Below are positions 1 to 4,886 of a DNA stretch of 7,310 nucleotides, one piece after another. This DNA is from an uncultured Chlamydiae bacterium (lineage in GTDB: Bacteria; Chlamydiota; Chlamydiia; Chlamydiales; 2-12-FULL-49-11). The stretch spans positions 1 to 7,310 of the forward strand of contig CALKUQ010000001.1 in the NCBI GenBank assembly GCA_937996705.1. The letters are read 5' to 3'. The notes below the pieces were generated by a model, which saw nothing but the letters and a program-made list of their open reading frames with translations, was not told the DNA's origin and searched no databases. Position 1 is the first letter of the stretch, and every line of letters starts with the position of its first letter. Position numbers and translations under genes: made by a program.

Positions 1-2
1 AT

Positions 3-100
3 TTGAGGGTCAGACGTGAAATCCTGAAAAACTCTTAACAAATCATGGAGCAATGCCAAATTTATTAAGATTTTTTCAGGATTTCACGTCTGACCCTCAA
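3..100. repeat. Palindromic element, copy 1
   Basis: This is a long inverted repeat. The arms at 3-42 and 61-100 match at 38 of 40 positions, around an 18-bp spacer at 43-60. The outer part reads TTGAGGGTCAGACGTGAAAT and its complement closes the element. The core from GGGTC to GACCC (7-96) is exactly 90 bp, the same as copy 2 at 511-600. The two arm mismatches are C32/T71 and C39/A64. On the minus strand the element starts 17 bp past the stop of the small gene at 117-401, so transcription of that gene would run into a very strong hairpin. No U-tract follows, so it is not a textbook intrinsic terminator. The termini recall REP/MITE-like palindromes that are moved in trans by IS200-like (RAYT) transposases, but no transposase lies in the window. 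Confidence 0.9.
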
Positions 101-116
101 GTCTGGTAGTATTCGC

Positions 117-401
117 TTACGCAGAGGCTCGTTGAGCTAGCCTGGCGTTTTCAGCTTGTAATCGGTTTTTTTCCATATTGCATAGGATGACGTGTAAGAG
201 AAAAGGGAATCCAATAAGAGGGGTAAAAAGGACAACTCCAATGGGTGCTGTGAGTGCAAAGGCTGACATTGCAAGCCCAGCAAAAATTGACGTTGCAAGC
301 ATTAGTATTTTATATTGAGTAATATTTTTTTCATTTTTAATTTGTTTTGATTCTACTCCAATTTGAACAAAAAGCTTTTCAGCGTCTACTAATGGCTCCA
401 T
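117..401 (-). CDS. Small two-helix membrane protein, Inc-like candidate (paralog 1)
   Basis: This encodes a 94-residue protein of no recognised family. The N-terminal 31 residues are polar and charged. Two hydrophobic segments follow at about 32-52 and 54-74, separated only by a Pro at 53. The C-terminal tail (75-94) is charged, contains EKNRLQAENARLAQ and could form a short amphipathic helix. This bilobed hydrophobic layout with cytosolic ends is typical of chlamydial inclusion membrane (Inc) proteins, which leave by type III secretion and have no cleavable signal peptide; none is seen here. The role is inferred from shape only. The last 72 residues share 37 identities (hand count) with the gene at 622-912. 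An in-frame ATG at 411-413 would add four residues, but the ATG at 399-401 has a GAGG motif at ideal spacing, and its distance to the TATAAT matches the paralog exactly. A small membrane protein unrelated to Inc remains possible. Confidence 0.75.
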   Translation of the reverse strand: MEPLVDAEKLFVQIGVESKQIKNEKNITQYKILMLATSIFAGLAMSAFALTAPIGVVLFTPLIGFPFLLHVILCNMEKNRLQAENARLAQRASA

Positions 402-407
402 TACACA

Positions 408-411
408 CCTC
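408..411 (-). promoter_or_regulatory. Shine-Dalgarno site deciding the start of paralog 1
   Basis: On the minus strand GAGG lies 6 nt before the ATG at 401-399. The alternative ATG at 413-411 overlaps this motif and has no purine-rich motif of its own upstream. This favours the shorter 94-residue reading. Confidence 0.6.
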
Positions 412-432
412 ATTTTTGCTGTTATGAGTTTA

Positions 433-461
433 ATTATATGTTTAAATAGCGTTAATTAAAA
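433..461 (-). promoter_or_regulatory. Putative promoter of paralog 1
   Basis: On the minus strand a perfect TATAAT (438 to 433) sits 31 nt upstream of the start codon at 401. The best -35-like hexamer at 17-bp spacing is TTTTAA (461 to 456), a weak match. The same TATAAT lies at exactly the same distance from the start of paralog 2, which supports a functional, duplicated promoter. Both upstream regions also carry TACGAATAA on the plus strand (479-487 and 950-958), but at different distances from the starts. The surrounding DNA is very A+T-rich, so a chance TATAAT is possible. Confidence 0.45.
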
Positions 462-510
462 CATTAAATATTTTTTATTACGAATAAATCAATTAAAAAG
501 GGGGCTATTG

Positions 511-600
511 GGGTCAGAGGTGAAATCGTGAAAAACTCTTAATACATGTTGCAGTAGGGGATAATTTATTAAGATTTTTTCACGATTTCACGTCTGACCC
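511..600. repeat. Palindromic element, copy 2
   Basis: This second 90-bp copy of the element has arms at 511-546 and 565-600 that match at 33 of 36 positions around an 18-bp spacer (547-564). The spacer length equals that of copy 1, but its sequence differs. One stem pair has switched in a compensatory way: C24/G79 in copy 1 is G528/C583 here. The C/T mismatch next to the A-tract (C32/T71) is kept at C536/T575. A further mismatch, G519/G592, is private to this copy. On the minus strand the core starts 21 bp past the stop of the gene at 622-912, between that gene and the promoter of paralog 1. Confidence 0.9.
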
Positions 601-621
601 TCGGAGTGGCGCTGCTATTTG

Positions 622-912
622 CTAGAGGGTAGCTGCTTGGGATAGATGTCTATTTTGGGTATCTAGGCGATTTTTTTCCCTATTGCATAGGATGAGGTGC
701 AAGAAAGAGGCCAAGCCGATAAGAGGGGAGACAATGGAAATTTCAATGGGGGCTGCAAGAACCAACGCTGAGATTGCAAAGGCGGTAAAAACTGTGGTTG
801 CTGCCATCTCTATTTTTTTCTGAACAATATTTTTTTTATTGTCGTAAATTGTTATTTTTGCAAAAAAATCAAATGCATTAAATGAATCGGATCTAACTAT
901 GGATGAGCTCAT
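622..912 (-). CDS. Small two-helix membrane protein, Inc-like candidate (paralog 2)
   Basis: This encodes a 96-residue protein of unknown function and is a paralog of the neighbouring minus-strand gene. It has a polar N-terminus (about 1-33), hydrophobic lobes at about 34-54 and 56-76 around a conserved Ala-Pro-Ile turn, and a basic tail containing CNREKNRL. Residues most conserved between the copies are the NxKNIxQ stretch before the first helix, PLIG and LHxILCN in the second helix, and EKNRL at its end. The N-terminal 24 residues are hardly alignable, which suggests different signals or partners. Only a weak TTGG ribosome-site-like motif precedes the ATG. No signal peptide is seen. A chlamydial inclusion membrane protein is the best guess, from topology and genome context only. 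Transcription probably starts from the TATAAT at 944-949 and ends at or near the palindrome at 511-600. Confidence 0.75.
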   Translation of the reverse strand: MSSSIVRSDSFNAFDFFAKITIYDNKKNIVQKKIEMAATTVFTAFAISALVLAAPIEISIVSPLIGLASFLHLILCNREKNRLDTQNRHLSQAATL

Positions 913-943
913 AATAAACCAAGTTAATTATGTTAATATTTAA

Positions 944-972
944 ATTATATACGAATAATAATTTATTGGAAA
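944..972 (-). promoter_or_regulatory. Putative promoter of paralog 2
   Basis: On the minus strand TTTCCA (972 to 967; 4 of 6 to the sigma-70 -35 consensus) and TATAAT (949 to 944; 6 of 6) are separated by 17 bp. The TATAAT is 31 nt upstream of the ATG at 912, which predicts a leader of about 25 nt. The site lies just past the stop of the MarC-family gene, so the small gene probably has its own transcript, though readthrough from the MarC gene is possible because no terminator hairpin is seen between them. Confidence 0.5.
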
Positions 973-981
973 ATAAATTTT

Positions 982-1614
982 TTATTGGGTGCTGGAAAGT
1001 TCTTGGGGAGGCTTTGGCTTGCAGTCAAAATTTATTTTTACTTGTTGGATGATGCCTGATGCGATCATTTGGACTGAAATGAGGCACATAAGAAGGCCTC
1101 CAAAGCGCTCTAGGGCGATTAGACCCTTTTCGCCAATTAAATTTTTAATGTAGGAGGCTGCGAGTAGGATAATGAGAGAGGGAATCCAGGCGAGGAAAAT
1201 AATAAGGCTAATTTGAAGGGCGGTGTCGAATTGAGAGCCGTAGAGCATGATTGCTGAGATACATCCAGGCCCTGCCATGCCAGGGACAGCCATGGGGGCG
1301 ATCATCGGCTCAGAGGTTGTTTCTGTGCTAGACTCATCTGCATGCTTTGGAAAAATCATGGTAAGGGCGACTATAAAGAGGAGGGTTCCCCCTGCAATCC
1401 CGATAATTCCTTCGCTGATTCCGAGAAAGCTGAGAATGGATTCCCCACAAAATCCAAATAAAAATAGAACAGCCAGGGCGATAAACATCTCTCTGATTAA
1501 AATAATTTTTTGTCTTTTTGCGGGAAAGGGCTTCACAAGTGAGATAAAAAAGGCAAGATTGCCAAGAATATTGTAAACAAGGAAGAGGGAAAATGCTGCT
1601 GTGAATATAGTCAT
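982..1614 (-). CDS. MarC/UPF0056-family integral membrane protein
   Basis: This is a 210-residue inner-membrane protein, the usual length for the MarC (UPF0056, YhgN-like) family. About six membrane segments can be seen, near 5-27, 41-57, 62-87, 105-126, 134-156 and 172-191. Family hallmarks are NILGNLAFFISLVKP near residue 15 (usual form NPIGNxPFF), IREMxIA at 40-46, FCGESILSFLGIS at 55-67 and the PMAVPGMAGPG segment at 107-117. The loop at 90-104 is short and rich in Ser, Thr and acidic residues. The family's function is unsettled; the early link to multiple antibiotic resistance is not well supported, and transport of a small solute is the common assumption. It is divergently transcribed from the gene at 1675, with about 60 bp between them. 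Only a weak ribosome-site-like GGTTG precedes the ATG. There is no sign of damage. Confidence 0.92.
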   Translation of the reverse strand: MTIFTAAFSLFLVYNILGNLAFFISLVKPFPAKRQKIILIREMFIALAVLFLFGFCGESILSFLGISEGIIGIAGGTLLFIVALTMIFPKHADESSTETTSEPMIAPMAVPGMAGPGCISAIMLYGSQFDTALQISLIIFLAWIPSLIILLAASYIKNLIGEKGLIALERFGGLLMCLISVQMIASGIIQQVKINFDCKPKPPQELSSTQ

Positions 1615-1618
1615 GCAA

Positions 1619-1662
1619 CCAATTTATCGATTGTTCCCTTTTTTTAAAAGGGGGAAAATTGG
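1619..1662. promoter_or_regulatory. Nested inverted repeat in the divergent spacer
   Basis: Almost the whole spacer between the MarC-family gene and the plus-strand genes is an interrupted inverted repeat. The outer arms are CCAATTT (1619-1625) and AAATTGG (1656-1662); the inner arms are CCCTTTT (1636-1642) and AAAAGGG (1646-1652) with a 3-bp loop. It could be an operator for both directions. In plus-strand RNA it could also be a hairpin that hides the AAGGGGG purine run. The outer and inner arms are centred about 3.5 bp apart, so it is not a perfect nested palindrome. Function is inferred. Confidence 0.4.
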
Positions 1663-1668
1663 TATGAT
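1660..1668 (+). promoter_or_regulatory. Possible extended -10 promoter for the 1675-ligA run
   Basis: The sequence TGGTATGAT matches an extended -10 element (TGnTATnAT-like). No good -35 exists at normal spacing, where only a T-tract is found, which is acceptable for extended -10 promoters. The predicted start of transcription is near 1675, right at the ATG chosen for the downstream gene, so the mRNA could be leaderless or nearly so. The same bases overlap a possible 4-codon reading frame, so this reading competes with another one given in the findings. Confidence 0.3.
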
Positions 1669-1674
1669 GTGCGG

Positions 1675-2664
1675 ATGATAAAAATTTGTGATCGATTTAG
1701 GCCTTTTTCGCACACTCCCGGCGCTCAGTGCATGATTCCTAAAAGCAATTGGGGGTTAGAGGCTTATCCTTCTGAAATCCGGTTTTTTTCTGATGAGAAA
1801 AGTTTTTCTTTAGTTCTTAAAATCAGAGGCCCAGTCGCTGGATTTACCTTAGAGCAAGATCTTGAAAGAGGTTGTGTCCGCATTTTTGGAACGGGAAAAG
1901 AGGGGTATTATCACCTTATTATTGAACAAAGAGGGGGATTGCTTGGGGTTACTCTTAAGCGGGGAGCCCCCCTTTCGTATCTATGTTTAGAAAAAGAGGG
2001 GATGTTACAAAAGGGGGAGTTTTTAGAGCTTTCAGTCGATTCCGTCGAAATTCTCCCTGGGGAAGAGCGGCTCTCTTTGGGAATGAATAAAAAATTGGAT
2101 TGGGATTTAGTCAGTCGAAGAGGGGACTTAAAAGAGATCCTCCCGGTTCTCTATTTTTTGGGGCAAAAAGCGCCTCGGCCCTCAATTGAAGAATTTCCTC
2201 AAATTTCTATCGAAGAGCTTGTTACATGTTACTTCCACTCGATCCTTGTCCCTTCTAGAGAGAGTGATACAAGATTGGGACTCTCTTTGCCCCAGATTTC
2301 TGGCAAGGTTCCCCTTGCAGCGATTCTCTATAAGAGTTATGAGGCTATCCGAGCTCTTTTCATCGAGGAAAAGGGGGACGAAATTTCTATTTTTCCCCAC
2401 CTCCCCCCTAAATTTGTTTGCGGGAGGATGTGTGGGATAAAAACTAAAAGGGCCGTATTGGATTTGGAGTGGTCAAAAGGGAGACTTCATAAAATGAGAG
2501 TGGAACCACTCTCTCAAGGCCCTCTGAGAATTAGATGGCCCAAAGATATCGATTCCTTTCGGCTTAAAGAGGGGCCAAGAGAGAAGGGGCGTACGGTTTC
2601 TCATATCGATACTATTTCCCTTGAACTCGGACAAATAATCTATCTAGACAAATTCCAAAAGTAA
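1675..2664 (+). CDS. Conserved chlamydial hypothetical protein next to glgB, with glycoside-hydrolase-like C-terminus
   Basis: This encodes a 329-residue soluble protein without a signal peptide or membrane segments. The first 150 residues look beta-rich (alternating hydrophobic strands, many Gly). The middle (about 155-232) has helix-like stretches ending in LYKSYEAIRALFIEEKGDE. Residues 235-290, with ISIFPHLPPKF, then GIKTKRAVLDLEW and KGRLHKMRVEPL, closely follow the pattern at the junction of the catalytic toroid and the C-terminal beta-sandwich in GH95-like and related glycosidases (LLPALPxxW, GLRARGGFEVDIEWKDGKL). At 329 residues it is too short for a full GH95 enzyme, and no catalytic residues can be assigned, so it may be a carbohydrate-binding or degenerate relative. 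From memory, chlamydial genomes keep a conserved gene of this type beside glgB (CT865 beside CT866). A GTG at 1669 would add two residues; the ATG at 1675 was preferred. It precedes glgB by 41 bp and is probably cotranscribed. Confidence 0.75.
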   Translation: MIKICDRFRPFSHTPGAQCMIPKSNWGLEAYPSEIRFFSDEKSFSLVLKIRGPVAGFTLEQDLERGCVRIFGTGKEGYYHLIIEQRGGLLGVTLKRGAPLSYLCLEKEGMLQKGEFLELSVDSVEILPGEERLSLGMNKKLDWDLVSRRGDLKEILPVLYFLGQKAPRPSIEEFPQISIEELVTCYFHSILVPSRESDTRLGLSLPQISGKVPLAAILYKSYEAIRALFIEEKGDEISIFPHLPPKFVCGRMCGIKTKRAVLDLEWSKGRLHKMRVEPLSQGPLRIRWPKDIDSFRLKEGPREKGRTVSHIDTISLELGQIIYLDKFQK

Positions 2665-2705
2665 GAGTATAGACACGAATATGAAATTATTTATTTGTGT
2701 GGTCT

Positions 2706-4886
2706 ATGTCGCAGGAATTAGCCCAGTTTCGGGATGAGGTGAGTCTTTTAAGTAGTGGATGTCATGATCAACCCCATCGATTTTTAGGGTTGCATGATGA
2801 GCCTGGAGGGGAGAGGGTGATTCGCCTATGGGCCCCTCGCAAGGAGGTCCTCTCGTTTGAGTATTTAAATGAGATTGTTTGGGCCGAAAGGGTCGATCCT
2901 GCTGGCCTTTTTACCTACTTGGTCCCTAAAGATACCACCCCTTTAGACTACAAGATCTTTCATGTCGATGGAGTTCTGGGATTTGATCCCTATTCATTCC
3001 CTCCGACAGTCTCTTATATCGATGCCCATTTGTTTCATCAGGGGATTCATTATCAAATCTATGATGTCCTGGGTTCTCACGTAATAGAACATCAGGGAGT
3101 TGTCGGAGTCAAATTTGCTTGTTGGGCACCTAATGCAACAAGAGTTTCGCTAATTGGAGATTGCAACCACTGGAAAGAGCACGTTCATCCCTTGCGAAAG
3201 ATTGGGGAAAGTGGAATTTGGGAGCTTTTTATTCCAGGTTCAAGAAAAGGAATGAGGTATAAATTTGCCATCCGAACTGCGTATGGGCATGTCTTTTTTA
3301 AAACAGATCCTTATGCAAACGAGTTTGAATTTAGGCCAAATACAGCCGCGGTTGTAACAAACACAAACGAATTTTCTTTTAGAGATCACGACTGGATGGA
3401 AAAGCGTGTGAGGAGAGGTCAACTTGATGGCCCCATGAATATTTATGAAGTCCATTTAGGCTCTTGGAGAAAAAATGGGAACCAGTTTTTAAATTACAAA
3501 GAGCTTGCAGGGGAACTTGTCCCTTATATCAAAGAGATGGGCTATACCCATGTCGAATTGATGCCCGTAATGGAGCACCCCCTTGATGAATCTTGGGGGT
3601 ATCAGACAACCGGCTATTTTGCCCCAACAAGTAGATTCGGGAGCTTTAGTGATTTTCAATATTTTGTCAATCACTTGCATATGCACCAAATTGGGGTGAT
3701 CCTTGATTGGAGTGCGGGACATTTCCCCGATGATGAATTTGCCCTTTCCTATTTTGATGGAACTCATCTCTACGAAAAGGATCATCCCGTGATGGGAAGG
3801 CATCCTCAGTGGCACACCAGAATTTTTAATTACGAGCGTAAAGAGGTCTCCAATTTTTTAATTGCTAGCGCCCTTTTCTGGTTTGAAAAACTCCATGTTG
3901 ATGGACTTCGCGTCGATGCCGTCCAGTCCATGCTCTACCTTGATTATGGAAGAGAGGGAAGTTACTGGATACCGAATGCAGCGGGGGGGAAAGAGAATTT
4001 AGCAGCCATTGAATTTATGAAACATCTCAACTCGATTGTCCATCAAAAATTTCCTGGGGTCATTATGGTTGCAGAGGATGCCTCTCTCTTTGAAGGGGTG
4101 ACAAAACCTCTTGAATGGAATGGTCTGGGTTTTGATATGAAGTGGAGTATTGGCTGGATGAACGACACCTTGAAGTTTATGAAAAAGGATCCGATCCATC
4201 GCAAGCACCATATGGAAGATTTGATGCGTAGTTTTTCCTACGGATTTTCAGAGAGGTATATGCTCCCGATTTCTCATGATGAAGTGGTTCATGGGAAGGG
4301 GGCGTTATTTGAAAAAATGCCACTTGATGAGTGGGATAAATTTTCTCAGATGAGACTCTACTACAGCGCAGCCCTTGCACATCCTGGAAAAAATTTATTT
4401 TTCATGGGGTATGAACTGGCAGAGTGGCGCGAATGGAATTGCAAGGGGTCTCTTGATTGGGACTTGCTCGGCGATCCGAATCGGAGAAAATGGAAGAGAT
4501 TTGTCAGAGAGATGAACCACTTTTATTTAGGGCATCCAGCTCTTTGGGAAATTGATTTTGATCACAAAGGATTTGCCTGGATTGACTACAAAGATTATAA
4601 TCACACTGTTATTAGTTATATAAGGCATGGGATTAGGTCAAAGCTCGTTTGCGTACACAACTACTCAAAGGCTTGCTTTGATGAGTATGTTATTAGGCTT
4701 CACAAGGTAAAATCGGTTCGCGAAGTGCTCAATAGTGATGATGAGCGCTACGGAGGGTCTGGAAGGGTGAATCGAGAGATTCATATTTTAGAAGGTCTGA
4801 GCGGATTTTGCATAAAAATGCCAGCCCTAGCCACAATGTTTTTTGAGGTGGTGTTCGAAGGTGAGAACGAAAGAGGAATACAATAG
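2706..4886 (+). CDS. glgB: 1,4-alpha-glucan branching enzyme GlgB
   Basis: GlgB cuts an alpha-1,4 glucan chain and rejoins the piece through an alpha-1,6 bond, creating branches in cytosolic glycogen (GH13, EC 2.4.1.18). The 726-residue protein has an N1 domain (about 1-115), a CBM48 sandwich (about 130-225, with FACWAPNATRVSLIGDCNHW), the GH13 barrel (about 245-600) and a C-terminal beta domain with the RYGGSGR motif near 682. Conserved regions: DWSAGHF with Asp334, DGLRVDAV with nucleophile Asp404, VAEDAS with acid/base Glu457, and ISHDEVVHGK with Asp525. These lie one residue from the E. coli positions (335, 405, 458, 526; length 728), which supports the ATG at 2706 over the GTG at 2697. 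No clear ribosome site is visible. A weak 6-bp inverted repeat (ATAGAC at 2669-2674 with GTCTAT at 2702-2707) reaches the start codon. Region I reads DWSAGHF instead of the usual DWVPGHF. The enzyme looks intact. Confidence 0.97.
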   Translation: MSQELAQFRDEVSLLSSGCHDQPHRFLGLHDEPGGERVIRLWAPRKEVLSFEYLNEIVWAERVDPAGLFTYLVPKDTTPLDYKIFHVDGVLGFDPYSFPPTVSYIDAHLFHQGIHYQIYDVLGSHVIEHQGVVGVKFACWAPNATRVSLIGDCNHWKEHVHPLRKIGESGIWELFIPGSRKGMRYKFAIRTAYGHVFFKTDPYANEFEFRPNTAAVVTNTNEFSFRDHDWMEKRVRRGQLDGPMNIYEVHLGSWRKNGNQFLNYKELAGELVPYIKEMGYTHVELMPVMEHPLDESWGYQTTGYFAPTSRFGSFSDFQYFVNHLHMHQIGVILDWSAGHFPDDEFALSYFDGTHLYEKDHPVMGRHPQWHTRIFNYERKEVSNFLIASALFWFEKLHVDGLRVDAVQSMLYLDYGREGSYWIPNAAGGKENLAAIEFMKHLNSIVHQKFPGVIMVAEDASLFEGVTKPLEWNGLGFDMKWSIGWMNDTLKFMKKDPIHRKHHMEDLMRSFSYGFSERYMLPISHDEVVHGKGALFEKMPLDEWDKFSQMRLYYSAALAHPGKNLFFMGYELAEWREWNCKGSLDWDLLGDPNRRKWKRFVREMNHFYLGHPALWEIDFDHKGFAWIDYKDYNHTVISYIRHGIRSKLVCVHNYSKACFDEYVIRLHKVKSVREVLNSDDERYGGSGRVNREIHILEGLSGFCIKMPALATMFFEVVFEGENERGIQ

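Larger units (their letters stand above)
7..949. repeat. Tandem duplication of promoter, small gene and palindrome
   Basis: Two consecutive units, about 7-438 and 511-949, carry the same parts in the same order on the minus strand. Offsets between matching landmarks are 504 bp (palindrome core), 505 bp (stop codons) and 511 bp (start codons and TATAAT). The proteins are about half identical over their last 72 residues while the palindromes are nearly identical, so the duplication is old and the palindromes are either constrained or homogenised. Independent insertion of the palindrome behind each gene is the alternative, but nearly equal distances from the stop codons favour duplication of the whole unit. 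Confidence 0.65.

Noticed and set aside
1..600. The two repeats as a CRISPR array
   Set aside because: There are only two copies, each is an internally palindromic 90-bp unit, and the 414 bp between them holds a protein gene rather than spacers.
1247..1576. 109-codon open frame on the plus strand opposite the MarC-family gene
   Set aside because: It lies entirely antisense to a clear MarC-family gene and its translation shows no family features; it follows from the composition of the membrane-protein gene.
2669..2707. Possible hairpin at the glgB start acting as a riboswitch or terminator
   Set aside because: Only six contiguous pairs (ATAGAC/GTCTAT) enclose a 27-nt A+T-rich loop, with no U-tract; too weak to call as a regulatory element.
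3489..3815. 108-codon open frame on the minus strand inside glgB
   Set aside because: It is antisense to the well-conserved GH13 barrel, has no ribosome site of note and resembles no known protein.
4078..4086. Apparent loss of a catalytic Glu in GlgB (AED instead of the common bacterial AEE)
   Set aside because: The acid/base catalyst is the first Glu, which is present; eukaryotic branching enzymes also have AED here.
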